18,587 nt of DNA from Bacteroidota bacterium (GCA_023391895.1 JAEWAC010000027.1:1-18587); one strand, 5' to 3'; shown: positions 1-7,549, counted from the first letter of the stretch. Notes: generated by a model from the sequence alone, not told the origin. Translations and numbers: made by a program.

Positions 1-943
1 TCTCCGGCAGGTAGTATTCCGGTACGTCGGCATGGAAAACCGTACCTGCCTCGCCCTTCATATCCTGAATCTTGCGGTAAGCCTGTTCAATAATCCGCAG
101 CGACTGCCACATCTCACCATTACGCACCAAAAAGCGGTCGTAGGTATCGCCGGTGGTACCCAGCGGTATATCAAACTCAAAATCCTGGTAGCTGCTGTAA
201 GGCGAGTGCACCCGTACATCGTAATCCACACCGGCCGCCCGCAGGTTAGGACCGGTAAAGCCATAATTCAGGGCTCTTTCAGCACTGATAGGCCCGGTAC
301 CGATGGTACGATCCATAAAAATACGGTTACGTACAAACAGGCTTTCAAACTCACGCAGTACTTCAGGGTATTCTTTTAAAAACTTCTCCAGCTTGGTAAA
401 GGCAATGTCATTGAAGTCGCGCTCAAAACCGCCAATCCGGCCGATGTTGGTCGTCAGGCGGGAACCACACACTTCTTCCCAGATCTCATAAATGAGCTCG
501 CGGTACTGCATGACATACAAAAAGCCGGTAAAAGCACCGGTATCCACCCCGATAACCGAGTTACAGATGAGGTGGTCGGCAATGCGGGCCAGCTCCATAA
601 TAATCACCCGCAGGTAATCGACCCGCTTGGGCGTGGTAATGCCCAGCAGTTTTTCGCAGGTCATATGCCAGCCCATATTGTTGATAGGAGCCGAGCAATA
701 GTTAAGACGGTCGGTGAGGGGGGTGATCTGGTAGAGCGGGCGGCGCTCGGCAATTTTTTCAAAAGCCCGGTGAATGTATCCAACCGTTTGTTCGGCCGAT
801 ACAATCCGTTCGCCATCCAGCTCCAGAATGTTTTGAAACACACCATGCGTAGCCGGGTGCGTAGGGCCCAGGTTCAGCGTAGTGGTGGTTTTTCCAATGC
901 TACCTTCCGGTAGTGCGATATGTTGTTCTTTTACGGTAGACAT
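1..943 (-). CDS. nuoD: NADH-quinone oxidoreductase subunit D (partial, C-terminus off the window)
   Basis: This is the 49-kDa-type subunit of the peripheral arm of respiratory complex I, which helps form the quinone-binding pocket and sits against NuoB and NuoC on the cytoplasmic side of the membrane. The start is the ATG at 943-941. The frame is open for 314 codons to the left edge. The N-terminal part contains NLGPTHPATHGVF, the conserved quinone-site region of this family, followed by EKIAERRPLYQ, NNMGWHMTCEKLLG, and GFERDFND. The visible 3' part reads KGEAGTVFHADVPEYYLPE, the style seen in Bacteroidota NuoD. Roughly the last quarter of a normal protein (about 400 residues) is missing because of the window edge. 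It is separate from nuoC, unlike the fused nuoCD of some bacteria. It follows nuoC and a possible small ORF in the same operon, with 80 bp between that ORF and this start. Confidence 0.95.
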   Translation of the reverse strand, partial: MSTVKEQHIALPEGSIGKTTTTLNLGPTHPATHGVFQNILELDGERIVSAEQTVGYIHRAFEKIAERRPLYQITPLTDRLNYCSAPINNMGWHMTCEKLLGITTPKRVDYLRVIIMELARIADHLICNSVIGVDTGAFTGFLYVMQYRELIYEIWEEVCGSRLTTNIGRIGGFERDFNDIAFTKLEKFLKEYPEVLREFESLFVRNRIFMDRTIGTGPISAERALNYGFTGPNLRAAGVDYDVRVHSPYSSYQDFEFDIPLGTTGDTYDRFLVRNGEMWQSLRIIEQAYRKIQDMKGEAGTVFHADVPEYYLPE

Positions 944-1023
944 TTATAATAATAAGCTCAACGTTATAAATACTTTTTAGCGGCAGCTGCGTTGTACACT
1001 TGTATCATACCACCGCCGGCTAC

Positions 1024-1236
1024 TTATTTTCTTTTCAAATCCCCAATACTTTCTCCTAATCGTACCACCGAAGCGGCAACCGCAAATCCAATCAAAAAGT
1101 TTCTCAACCCCATTCGAATATCAAAGATGGCAATGATCAACGCTAATAATATAACCAGGTCAAACACTACCCTTCTGTACTTTACAAAAGCACTACTCTC
1201 CTTTCTCCGCTTCACTGATCTGAGTGGGTGAGCCAT
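1024..1236 (-). CDS. possible small membrane protein between nuoC and nuoD
   Basis: This candidate gene is 70 residues from an ATG at 1236-1234 and overlaps the last 44 bases of nuoC in another frame. The product has a basic N-terminal stretch (SVKRRKESS, then KYRR), a strongly hydrophobic helix around residues 24-38 (FDLVILLALIIAIF), a second apolar segment around 45-60, and a charged end with DLKRK. That is a plausible two-helix inner-membrane protein. It lies in a 249-bp gap between two complex I genes that otherwise has no content. Codon choice is AGA-rich, unlike the CGC/CGG-rich neighbours, so it may be under weaker selection or may be a chance frame. I do not recognise a family. A longer version from a TTG at 1278 exists but lies mostly inside nuoC and is less likely. 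Confidence 0.45.
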   Translation of the reverse strand: MAHPLRSVKRRKESSAFVKYRRVVFDLVILLALIIAIFDIRMGLRNFLIGFAVAASVVRLGESIGDLKRK

Positions 1237-1771
1237 CGGCCTGGCGGTTACCAAAATCAAAACTGCCTCCCCTTCCAAACATCTCGTCGTCTTTATCTAT
1301 ACGGGTCTGGTCTTCCAGCGGGAATTCCTTGCGCATGGGGAAGTAATCCATTTCCTCCACGTTCATGATCCGCCGCAGGTTAGGATGCCCTACAAAATTA
1401 ACCCCGAAGAAGTCGTAGGCTTCCCGCTCCTGCCAGTTGGCCGACTCAAACAAAGCCGTAGCCGAAGCCACGTCAGGCTGCTGGATGTCGGTAAACACCT
1501 TAAAACGAATGCGGCAGTTGTCTACCAGGTTATGCAGGTGATATACAACCGCCAGCTCCCGTCCTTGATAGGCCGGATAATGCACGACTGTCAGATCGGT
1601 CAAAAAGCGGAACTTCAACTCCTCGTCGTCATACAAAAAGCGCAGCACCTCCAGATTCAGCTCTTTGGGTGCCTCAAACGTAAGCATGCCATAAGGCTCT
1701 TCAAAAGCGGTCACCTGCTCTCCAAACTTCTCAATCAGCCGTTGTTGTATCGTTTCGTTATTTAATGCCAT
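1193..1771 (-). CDS. nuoC: NADH-quinone oxidoreductase subunit C
   Basis: This is the 30-kDa-type peripheral subunit of complex I, which has no cofactor and stabilises the NuoB/NuoD module. The protein is 192 residues from the ATG at 1771-1769. An in-frame TTG four codons upstream also exists but the ATG is preferred. The family signature is clear in the C-terminal half: WQEREAYDFFGVNFVGHPNL followed by RRIM, then FPMRKEFPLED. The N-terminal half has the FRFLTDLTVVHYP and RIRFKVFTDI strands of the NuoC fold. The tail after the core is acidic and polar (ending SEAEKGE) and overlaps the start of a possible small ORF. The gene lies 64 bp after nuoB, and that spacer contains an AAAATGTAAA hairpin. 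Confidence 0.96.
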   Translation of the reverse strand: MALNNETIQQRLIEKFGEQVTAFEEPYGMLTFEAPKELNLEVLRFLYDDEELKFRFLTDLTVVHYPAYQGRELAVVYHLHNLVDNCRIRFKVFTDIQQPDVASATALFESANWQEREAYDFFGVNFVGHPNLRRIMNVEEMDYFPMRKEFPLEDQTRIDKDDEMFGRGGSFDFGNRQADGSPTQISEAEKGE

Positions 1772-1790
1772 GTCTGAATTCAAAATGAAA

Positions 1791-1821
1791 AAAATGTAAA
1801 ACCTAAAACGCTTTACATTTT
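1791..1821. repeat. AAAATGTAAA hairpin in the nuoB-nuoC spacer
   Basis: Perfect 10-bp arms, AAAATGTAAA at 1791-1800 and TTTACATTTT at 1812-1821, flank an 11-base loop. The same core word and its complement recur in the nuoA-nuoB spacer, so this is a small repeat family and not a random AT-rich gap. It lacks a GC-rich stem, so it is unlikely to be a strong terminator. It could be an mRNA processing or stability hairpin, or simply a mobile palindrome. Confidence 0.6.
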
Positions 1822-1835
1822 CCCACTTTACCTTT

Positions 1836-2420
1836 TTATTGTATTCCGTAACTGTTTAATAAGTTTTTATAGTGCTCGCTGTTGCGCCTGCGGATGCTTT
1901 CTTTACCCACCAGGTCCTGAATACGCATCACGCCATCCAGAATCGCTTCTGGCCGCGGCGGACAACCCGGCACATAAACATCAACCGGAACTACCTGGTC
2001 AATACCCTGCAACACGCTATAGCTGTCGAAAATACCTCCGCTGCAGGCACAGGCACCAACGGCCATTACCCAGCGGGGCTCTGCCATTTGCAGGTACACC
2101 TGGCGCACTACAGGTGCCATCTTTTTGGCAATGGTACCCATAACCATCAGCAAATCGCACTGGCGGGGCGAAAAACCCAAACGCTCCGAACCAAAACGGG
2201 CCAGGTCATAGTGAGCAGCCATGGTAGCCATAAACTCAATACCGCAGCAGGAAGTAGCAAACGGCAAGGGCCAGATGGAGTTTTTACGGGCCAAGCCCAC
2301 CACATCACTCAGTTTAGCAGCAAAAAAGCCTTCACCCTGGTAACCCTCGGGCATGCTGGCAATGCTAATATCCTGCTCTAGAGGCTTTTGCTTTATATTA
2401 TACGATACCGGACGAGCCAT
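1836..2420 (-). CDS. nuoB: NADH-quinone oxidoreductase subunit B
   Basis: This is the 20-kDa-type subunit of complex I that carries the terminal iron-sulfur cluster N2 and passes electrons to quinone. The protein is 194 residues from the ATG at 2420-2418, a normal family length. The cluster ligands are all visible: the tandem Cys58-Cys59 in FATSCCGIEFMA, Cys124 in VGACACSGG, and Cys153 in VPGCPPRPE. Spacing between them (65 and 29 residues) equals that of E. coli NuoB. The N-terminal 45 residues are the usual variable leader. It follows nuoA by 82 bp in the same orientation and precedes nuoC, consistent with one operon. Confidence 0.97.
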   Translation of the reverse strand: MARPVSYNIKQKPLEQDISIASMPEGYQGEGFFAAKLSDVVGLARKNSIWPLPFATSCCGIEFMATMAAHYDLARFGSERLGFSPRQCDLLMVMGTIAKKMAPVVRQVYLQMAEPRWVMAVGACACSGGIFDSYSVLQGIDQVVPVDVYVPGCPPRPEAILDGVMRIQDLVGKESIRRRNSEHYKNLLNSYGIQ

Positions 2421-2440
2421 AATAAATTAATTTTAAAGTC

Positions 2441-2487
2441 AAAATGTAAAATGTAAAAAATCAAACATTAAGCCTCTTTTACATTTT
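2441..2487. repeat. AAAATGTAAAA inverted repeat in the nuoA-nuoB spacer
   Basis: AAAATGTAAAATGTAAAA at 2441-2458 faces TTTTACATTTT at 2477-2487. The similarity continues weakly outward into A/T-rich flanks, so the full imperfect arms may reach about 25 bases. It is the same word family as the hairpin in the nuoB-nuoC spacer, which places a copy in two consecutive spacers of one operon. Confidence 0.6.
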
Positions 2488-2502
2488 GCATTTTTAATTT
2501 TA

Positions 2503-2913
2503 TCAATCTTCCCATTTCAAGGCGCCCTTTTTGACGATGTAGATAAAACCACAGGCAAAGAAGCCGACAAACATCAACACCGCCCAAAATCCATCCCAGC
2601 CCAATCCCCTGAAATTAACAGCGTAAGGATAGAAAAAGATGACTTCTACATCGAAAAGCACAAACAGGATGGCCACTAAAAAGTATTTGATGGCGATAGG
2701 TTGCCGGGCATCGCCATGGCTTTCAATACCACTGGCAAAAGTTTGCAGCTTATCGGTGGTTTGCCTTTTGGGGCCCAGCAGGTGGGTCACGCCCATTAAA
2801 AGCCCAATTAAGCCTACGGCAAAAAGCAATTGCAAAGCCACCGGCAAATAACTATGTGCACTGTTCACATCGGTTACGGCTGTAGTAACATTTGATTGGA
2901 GTAAATGAAACAT
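2503..2913 (-). CDS. nuoA: NADH-quinone oxidoreductase subunit A
   Basis: This is a small membrane subunit of complex I located at the junction between membrane arm and peripheral arm, near the quinone channel. The protein is 136 residues from the ATG at 2913-2911, with three hydrophobic helices at about 23-45, 74-97 and 107-127. The conserved loop SGIESHGDARQP and the acidic membrane motif FDVEVIFFYPYAV (Asp88, Glu90) are the family's hallmarks. The C-terminus KKGALKWED is typical of the Bacteroidota form. It is the first gene of the nuo operon here. A TATTTTTG box lies 18 bp upstream and a terminator-like palindrome further upstream separates it from the TPR gene. Confidence 0.96.
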   Translation of the reverse strand: MFHLLQSNVTTAVTDVNSAHSYLPVALQLLFAVGLIGLLMGVTHLLGPKRQTTDKLQTFASGIESHGDARQPIAIKYFLVAILFVLFDVEVIFFYPYAVNFRGLGWDGFWAVLMFVGFFACGFIYIVKKGALKWED

Positions 2914-2930
2914 ATTCTTGAAATGGCAGG

Positions 2931-2938
2931 CAAAAATA
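2931..2938 (-). promoter_or_regulatory. putative -7 box for the nuo operon
   Basis: On the minus strand this reads TATTTTTG, an exact match to the Bacteroidota -7 consensus TAnnTTTG. It is 18 bp from the nuoA ATG, which would give a short leader. A clear TTG -33 element at the expected distance is not visible, so the call is tentative. Confidence 0.45.
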
Positions 2939-2981
2939 CAACAGCCTGCGTAATCTTTCAGTTAATATTTCTTTTTAAAAG

Positions 2982-3013
2982 AAAGGTCCTCCGGCAGCTG
3001 CCGGAGGACCTTT
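2982..3013 (-). terminator. perfect palindromic terminator after the TPR gene
   Basis: The 32-bp sequence is a perfect inverted repeat, with arms 2982-2997 and 2998-3013 and a CAG|CTG centre. On the minus strand the stem is followed by CTTTCTTTTAAAAAG, a T-rich tail suited to intrinsic termination of the TPR gene ending at 3044. On the plus strand there is only a short TTTT. It insulates the nuo operon from the upstream cluster. Confidence 0.8.
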
Positions 3014-3043
3014 TCTGGATTAAGAGAAACTACTTATCCTTTA

Positions 3044-4744
3044 TTAGCTATTGCCTGAACTTTTAGTACCTGCACCGCTGGACGAGGTCTTGGTGCCGCT
3101 TGCTGGTTTTTTGGCAGGCGGTGTACTTTTTTGAGCCGGTTTTTGCAATATCTGGATGTTCTTTTGAATGGCAGTGTTGGTAGGATCAAACTCCAATGCC
3201 TTTTGCAGGTAAGTGATGGCTGTATCCTTTTCACCTTTTACGTTATTGTAGTAACCCGCCAGGTAACCCGCAGCCTGGAAACCCATGTTCTTGAAACGCT
3301 CTTTATCGGTAGAAGCTACTTCCAGTGTTTTCTGGTAAGCCGGTACGGCCAACCCCTGCTCCATGGTTGTATCCATTTGAGCACGGGCCAGGGCGCTCCA
3401 GTAGTGGCCGTAAATGCTGTCAGGCAAGGCTGTAGCATAAGCCGAGAACAGGCTGTCTGCTTTTTGGAAATTACCACCCTGGTAGTAAGGCAAACCAATG
3501 GTGAATAATTCAGCCGGGTTCTTTTCGGGTTTTAATTCATAGGCAGCCAGGCGCAGTTCAGCTTCATATTGTTTTTGACCGGAAGCTTTAAAACGCTCAA
3601 TACCTTCGTTCAGGAACTTCAGCTGGTTAGCCAGTACGCTATCCTGCTTGGCTGCCTGAATATATAAAGGCGCTACGATAGAAGGATCTTCCTTACCGTA
3701 AACGTCTGCTTTCAGTGTCAGGTCGGCACCGGCAATATCTTCTTCTTTAGCTTTTGCAAAAAACTGGTCTACGTAAGTTCTGGCACCGGCGGTATCACCT
3801 TTCTCCAGGTGGGCGTAGCTTAACAAGCGGTAAACCCGTGGATTGGTTTGATCACCAGCCTGGGTGATGATATTTTTAGCGGTAACAATCGCATCATCGT
3901 ATTTCTTTTGCACAAACGCAGTCTGCGCCTTAATGTAGTCGTTTTGTACACTAGGATCAGAATTAGCAATGTACTGGTTGGCATATTGCTCGGCCTGTGC
4001 AAAATCTTTCGGATACAGCAGGGTATAATAATACAGGTTGTAGTAAGCTGGCGCAAACTTAGGATCGGCCTGAATAGCGTTGTTCAGCTGCTGAGTAAAA
4101 ATCTCCCAGTTACGCTGTGTTTCGTACAGCTTGGCCTGGCGGAAAAATGCCGGTGCAAATTTAGGATTCACCTGTGTGGCTTTTTGGTAAGCAGTGATGG
4201 CCTGTCCGCCATTACCGGCTTTACGGTAGGCATTACCCAGGTTCAGCCAAATATCAGGATTGTTGGCGCCGTCTTTTGTAGCGGCAGCGGCTGTCAATTG
4301 TGTAATGGCATAGGCCGCATCGCCGGCTTTGGCATCAACGTTGGCACGGCCAATGGCATTGAGCACATTGGCATCAGGGCCCCTCTTGCCTTTGCTTAAG
4401 TTGATGGCCGATTCAAAGCGCTGACGGGCTTCGTTGGTTTTATTTTCCAACAACTCCACGTGCCCCATGCCTACCAGCAGTAAAGGCGCATTGCCGTTGG
4501 TAGTTAATGCTTTTTCGTATAATGCCCGGGCGCCAGCCACGTCGTCATTTTCAATGAGTGTTTGCCCTAACCAGTATACGGCTTCAATATTGTTAGGATT
4601 GGAAGCCAGCATTTTTTCAAAGTTGGCCTTTGCGCTGGCATAACGCTCGGCATACAGGTGATTGACACCTTCCTGGACCGATTGCGCAAAAGCGGTAATG
4701 GTTAAGAGGGCACTAAAAAATAAAACAATTGCGGATTTCTTCAT
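3044..4744 (-). CDS. secreted tetratricopeptide-repeat protein
   Basis: The protein is 566 residues with a clear signal peptide (MKKSAIVLFFSALLTITAFAQ, cleavage expected after Ala20), so it is exported to the periplasm or envelope. Nearly the whole mature part is built of TPR-like helix pairs; examples are YWLGQTLIENDDVAGARALY near residues 57-76, IWLNLGNAYRKAGNGGQAIT near 155-175, and a late ITYLQKALEFDPTNTAIQKN. TPR arrays bind other proteins, and the partner is unknown. The C-terminal 35 or so residues are a Lys/Pro/Ser/Thr-rich low-complexity tail that may contact the cell wall or be disordered. It is the last gene of the tonB cluster, 76 bp after the PstS-like gene, and ends before a strong terminator. 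TPR proteins commonly accompany this TonB/PstS pair in Bacteroidota. Confidence 0.9.
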   Translation of the reverse strand: MKKSAIVLFFSALLTITAFAQSVQEGVNHLYAERYASAKANFEKMLASNPNNIEAVYWLGQTLIENDDVAGARALYEKALTTNGNAPLLLVGMGHVELLENKTNEARQRFESAINLSKGKRGPDANVLNAIGRANVDAKAGDAAYAITQLTAAAATKDGANNPDIWLNLGNAYRKAGNGGQAITAYQKATQVNPKFAPAFFRQAKLYETQRNWEIFTQQLNNAIQADPKFAPAYYNLYYYTLLYPKDFAQAEQYANQYIANSDPSVQNDYIKAQTAFVQKKYDDAIVTAKNIITQAGDQTNPRVYRLLSYAHLEKGDTAGARTYVDQFFAKAKEEDIAGADLTLKADVYGKEDPSIVAPLYIQAAKQDSVLANQLKFLNEGIERFKASGQKQYEAELRLAAYELKPEKNPAELFTIGLPYYQGGNFQKADSLFSAYATALPDSIYGHYWSALARAQMDTTMEQGLAVPAYQKTLEVASTDKERFKNMGFQAAGYLAGYYNNVKGEKDTAITYLQKALEFDPTNTAIQKNIQILQKPAQKSTPPAKKPASGTKTSSSGAGTKSSGNS

Positions 4745-4820
4745 TTTCCTTTTCTTTTTTAGGTTTCAGTATAGATTTCAAAAAATGTACTTGAGTTTAC
4801 TTACTAGTTGTTAATGTTTA

Positions 4821-5750
4821 TTATCCTGCAGAAGCGGGGCGTACAATAAACGCCTGCTGGGCCGGCAATAAATAAGCCCTTCTAAAGATCAACTGCCCTC
4901 TTTCACCACTCAGAAAATAAGCAAAACCATGCCCCAGGCCCCGGTGTTTTTCCTTCAACACATATACCAAATCGCGTACCATAGGATAACGTCTGTAATA
5001 AATGTTTGCCTGCCAGGGCTTTATATATCCACCCGGGTTGTCAACACTCTCAATATTAGCAATTTTAACGGTTTTTAAAAACGACATCTGTACAGAATCT
5101 TCCTTATTTCCAATCCAGCTGACACCGATAAACCCTACCGCATCCACGTTTTTAGCCACGTAGTCAATGACCCCCTGGCTGTTTTGGGCTGCGGTCACAT
5201 TAGGCCCTAACGGCGCCCCCTTCAATACCGAATCGATCATAAAACGCACCGTACTGGTGGCCCGCACCCCGTCAAATACCGGCTTTAAGCGGGTGTTCCC
5301 TTTTGAAACCAGGTCTATGATTTCCTGCATGGTAAAAAAAGAGTCCGCAGAAGCAGGGTTTACAATTACGGCAATGGCGTCCCTGGCAATGACCATCTGC
5401 TCCGGCACCAGCTGAAAGGAATCGATAATAAACTGTTTTTCACCAGGCATCAATCCCCGGGTGGTAATGACCATGCGAATGCTGTCCACCCCCAGGTCCT
5501 GCAGGCACTCCGCCTCGGGTTTGTAGTGCGCCACGATTTTGGCAGCAGGGTAAGAAGCCTCGTACACCTGGATCTGTGCATCAATAACCGGCTTAAACGA
5601 CTCATCGACACTAATGTGAATGATGCCGCTATCCCGCGTATCGGGCTGGTTCAGCCCATTGCCGCCCCCATTACACCCCAACAGAATAAAAAAGCTAATG
5701 CAAAAAAGAAAAGTGGTTACAACCTGGCTAATCCGTTTCAATAACATCAT
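4821..5750 (-). CDS. PstS-like phosphate/anion-binding lipoprotein
   Basis: The protein is 309 residues with a lipoprotein signal: a basic start, a hydrophobic stretch and the lipobox LLGC with Cys26 as the lipidation site. The mature part resembles PstS-type solute-binding proteins: IHISVDESFKPVIDAQIQVY near the N-terminus, the DAIAVIVNPAS strand, the TMQEIIDLVSKG segment, a SQGVIDYVAKNVDAVGFIG region, and a C-terminal SGERGQLIFRRAYLLPAQ. In typical PstS proteins these frame a phosphate pocket. No ABC permease or ATPase gene is adjacent, so its job may be sensing or scavenging and not classic Pst transport. The start codon overlaps the stop of the preceding small gene by ATGA, which suggests translational coupling. 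The ATG at 5747-5745 is an equally possible start one codon later. Confidence 0.82.
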   Translation of the reverse strand: MMLLKRISQVVTTFLFCISFFILLGCNGGGNGLNQPDTRDSGIIHISVDESFKPVIDAQIQVYEASYPAAKIVAHYKPEAECLQDLGVDSIRMVITTRGLMPGEKQFIIDSFQLVPEQMVIARDAIAVIVNPASADSFFTMQEIIDLVSKGNTRLKPVFDGVRATSTVRFMIDSVLKGAPLGPNVTAAQNSQGVIDYVAKNVDAVGFIGVSWIGNKEDSVQMSFLKTVKIANIESVDNPGGYIKPWQANIYYRRYPMVRDLVYVLKEKHRGLGHGFAYFLSGERGQLIFRRAYLLPAQQAFIVRPASAG

Positions 5751-5986
5751 TTAAAATAGTTCTTCTTATATCCTCTGTAAATTCTCCAGGCTCCGTATAC
5801 AACAAATAAACCCCCGATAAAATAATCCATCGACGACGGGTAACGGTTCAAAAAGTTAAAGCCCAACTTCTGGTACAACAGAAAGTACAAACCCAGTAAA
5901 AAAAAGAGGGTCCCCATGCCATAATCCATAATGGATCGCATGCTGCTCACCTGCTTTCTTCTGTTCTTTTCATAATCTTCTATCAT
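5747..5986 (-). CDS. small two-helix inner membrane protein
   Basis: The product is 79 residues: a charged N-terminus (MIEDYEKNRRKQ), a hydrophobic helix around residues 24-39 (GMGTLFFLLGLYFLLY), a short polar loop with NRYPSSMDY, a second helix around 54-66 (YFIGGLFVVYGAWRIY) and a basic tail (RGYKKNYFK). I recognise no named family. It sits between tonB, 37 bp upstream, and the PstS-like gene, which it overlaps by the four bases ATGA, so it is clearly co-translated with them. Coding potential is supported by this tight packing. A role as an accessory to the TonB/PstS complex is only an inference from position. Confidence 0.82.
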   Translation of the reverse strand: MIEDYEKNRRKQVSSMRSIMDYGMGTLFFLLGLYFLLYQKLGFNFLNRYPSSMDYFIGGLFVVYGAWRIYRGYKKNYFK

Positions 5987-6023
5987 AGACCAAGATTTTG
6001 GAGAGTGGCAATTTAAAACTTTT

Positions 6024-6833
6024 TTATTCTTCCCTACCTATAAAAGTTACTGGCTGAGTAAAGGTTACGGCCACCTGCTGCCCGTTTTGAATAGCTGGTT
6101 TCCATTTCGGCATTTTCTTTAGCACCCTAATAACTTCGTTATCGAAAGCGGCGCCGCCCGATTGTACCACTTCAAAACCGGTAATGCTGCCGTCGGTACT
6201 GACTAAAAAACGAACCAGTACGGTTTTCTTTTCACCTGCCTCCAAAGCACCGGGCGCCTGCAAATGCCGGCTTAAAAAAGCGGCCCAGGCAGCGGCACCA
6301 CCCGGAAACTCGGGAGCCGCCTGCAGCAGAGTTGCAGCAGCAGGCTGTTCTTCTGCTACAGCAGTAACTGTACTGTTGCTTTCGGCTACTGGCGGCAGCG
6401 CATCCGCTGGTATGCCCTGTGTTGTTACGTCTGAAATGGCTACATCCAGCAAATCGGTTTGGGCCGGCAAAGCGGTTTCCACCGGGTCATTGGTAATCTT
6501 TATCTGGTTGGTAAACTGCTGCTGCGCTACCGGTGCGGCAGGTGGCTGGGGCCGTGCGGTGGTTGGCGCTTGTTGCGGAGGCCGTGTTACATCTTTCGGT
6601 AAATCAATGGTAGAAACGATCACATCCGGTATTTCAGATTGAGTGGGCGATTGGCTGATCTCCACCGGCTTCAGCAGCAGCATGAGCAACACTACTGCCG
6701 TAATGGAAAAAGCCAGGGCCATCAGCAACCGGTTGTGGTAAAATTTTCGGAGGGTGTAGGCACCATACATTTTGTTGCGGTTTTCAAAGAGTATGTCCAG
6801 GACATCTGCTTTCAAAATTTCGTGGCTGGTCAT
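6024..6833 (-). CDS. tonB: TonB-family energy transducer
   Basis: TonB proteins carry proton-motive-force energy from ExbB/ExbD in the inner membrane to outer-membrane receptors. The protein is 269 residues from the ATG at 6833-6831. It has a cytoplasmic start with ILFENRNKMYGAYTLRKFYH, the segment typical of Bacteroidota TonB paralogues, then one membrane helix at about 36-55. A Pro/Ala/Gln-rich periplasmic linker follows (for example QQAPTTARPQPPAAP), and a C-terminal TonB domain contains APEFPGGAAAW, KTVLVRFLVSTDGSITG and MPKWKPAIQNGQQVAV. It heads the cluster with the small membrane protein, the PstS-like lipoprotein and the TPR protein. ExbB and ExbD genes, which often precede such a cluster, are absent: the next gene is divergent and unrelated. 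Confidence 0.92.
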   Translation of the reverse strand: MTSHEILKADVLDILFENRNKMYGAYTLRKFYHNRLLMALAFSITAVVLLMLLLKPVEISQSPTQSEIPDVIVSTIDLPKDVTRPPQQAPTTARPQPPAAPVAQQQFTNQIKITNDPVETALPAQTDLLDVAISDVTTQGIPADALPPVAESNSTVTAVAEEQPAAATLLQAAPEFPGGAAAWAAFLSRHLQAPGALEAGEKKTVLVRFLVSTDGSITGFEVVQSGGAAFDNEVIRVLKKMPKWKPAIQNGQQVAVTFTQPVTFIGREE

Positions 6834-6916
6834 GGTAAATGTTTACAGATGAGATGCAACGAGGGCTTCTTTCCATAACAGTTTTTTAACAATCACCATT
6901 TACTTTGTTCATGACT

Positions 6917-6924
6917 TAAATTTG
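6917..6924 (+). promoter_or_regulatory. putative -7 box for the phosphatase gene
   Basis: TAAATTTG matches the Bacteroidota -7 consensus TAnnTTTG exactly and lies 19 bp before the ATG at 6944. No convincing TTG -33 element is seen at the expected distance. It lies in the 110-bp divergent region shared with tonB. Confidence 0.45.
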
Positions 6925-6943
6925 CAGGCTTAATGCAGCAGCT

Positions 6944-7423
6944 ATGAAAATTTTAATGGTATGCCTCGGTAATATTTGCAGAAGCCCGCTTGCAGAAGGC
7001 GTGCTCCGGCACAAAGCCAAACAGGCCGGACTGGACTGGTACATTGACAGCGCCGGCACCAATGGTTACCACATCGGCGAAGCACCGCACCGCCTGTCGC
7101 AAAAGGTAGCCAAACTCAATGGCATTGATATTTGCGAGCAACGGGCCCGGCAGTTTGTAAAAGAGGATTTTGAGCGCTTTGATAAAATCTACGCCATGGC
7201 CGATGACGTGCTGGACGACATAGAACGCATTGCCAGAAACCGGTTTGATCCTGCAAAAGCCGATTTATTTTTGAACGAATTGTATCCCGGTCAAAACCTG
7301 TCCGTACCCGACCCGTGGTATGGTACTGAGCCCGGCTATCATGAGGTGTATCAAATGATCAATAAAGCCTGCGACAGAATTATTGAAAAATACGCCCCCT
7401 GTCCCCCCGAAGGGGGAACTTAG
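6944..7423 (+). CDS. low-molecular-weight protein tyrosine phosphatase
   Basis: The enzyme hydrolyses phosphotyrosine (or arginine phosphate in some relatives) in cytosolic proteins. The protein is 159 residues. The P-loop CLGNICRS begins at Cys7, the nucleophile, with Arg13 completing the CX5R motif. The general acid Asp123 sits in SVPDPWYG, and DSAGTNGYHIGEAPH is the usual second conserved block. The C-terminal helix ends at about IIEKYA. The last seven residues, CPPEGGT, are encoded by a GC-rich palindromic repeat and not by family sequence. No kinase or capsule genes of the usual partner type are nearby. hisS follows after 126 bp in the same direction. Similar genes are called wzb, ptp or yfkJ in other bacteria, and I cannot choose among these names. 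Confidence 0.93.
   Translation: MKILMVCLGNICRSPLAEGVLRHKAKQAGLDWYIDSAGTNGYHIGEAPHRLSQKVAKLNGIDICEQRARQFVKEDFERFDKIYAMADDVLDDIERIARNRFDPAKADLFLNELYPGQNLSVPDPWYGTEPGYHEVYQMINKACDRIIEKYAPCPPEGGT
7394..7422. repeat. GC-rich palindromic repeat, copy 1 (3' end of phosphatase gene)
   Basis: The 29-bp word contains the palindromic core CCCCCCGAAGGGGG with a flanking GCCCCCTGT. It supplies the last codons and two bases of the stop codon of the phosphatase gene. Its reverse complement recurs at 7584-7612 with 28 of 29 bases identical. GC-rich inverted repeats of similar design (CCCTCTCCT-GA-AGGAGAGGG at 9066-9085, CCTCCCG...CGGGAGG at 9441-9460) occur after hisS. Confidence 0.85.
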
Positions 7424-7549
7424 GCGCCAATAGGTATTTGATAAGTCAGGCTTCCGGCTGCTTCACTACTATTAAAAATCCTTTGAATTCGCACACTTGT
7501 ATCTTCATCCTTCTATTCAACAAATGTTTTCATAAAGGCTATATTATAA

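Noticed and set aside
3131..4399. Plus-strand open frames across the TPR gene
   Set aside because: They lie fully within a minus-strand gene with a signal peptide and continuous TPR pattern, and show no independent features.
7424..7549. A -7 box for hisS (TATCTTCA near 7500)
   Set aside because: It matches TAnnTTTG at only six of eight positions and the spacing to a TTTG is off, so I did not annotate it.
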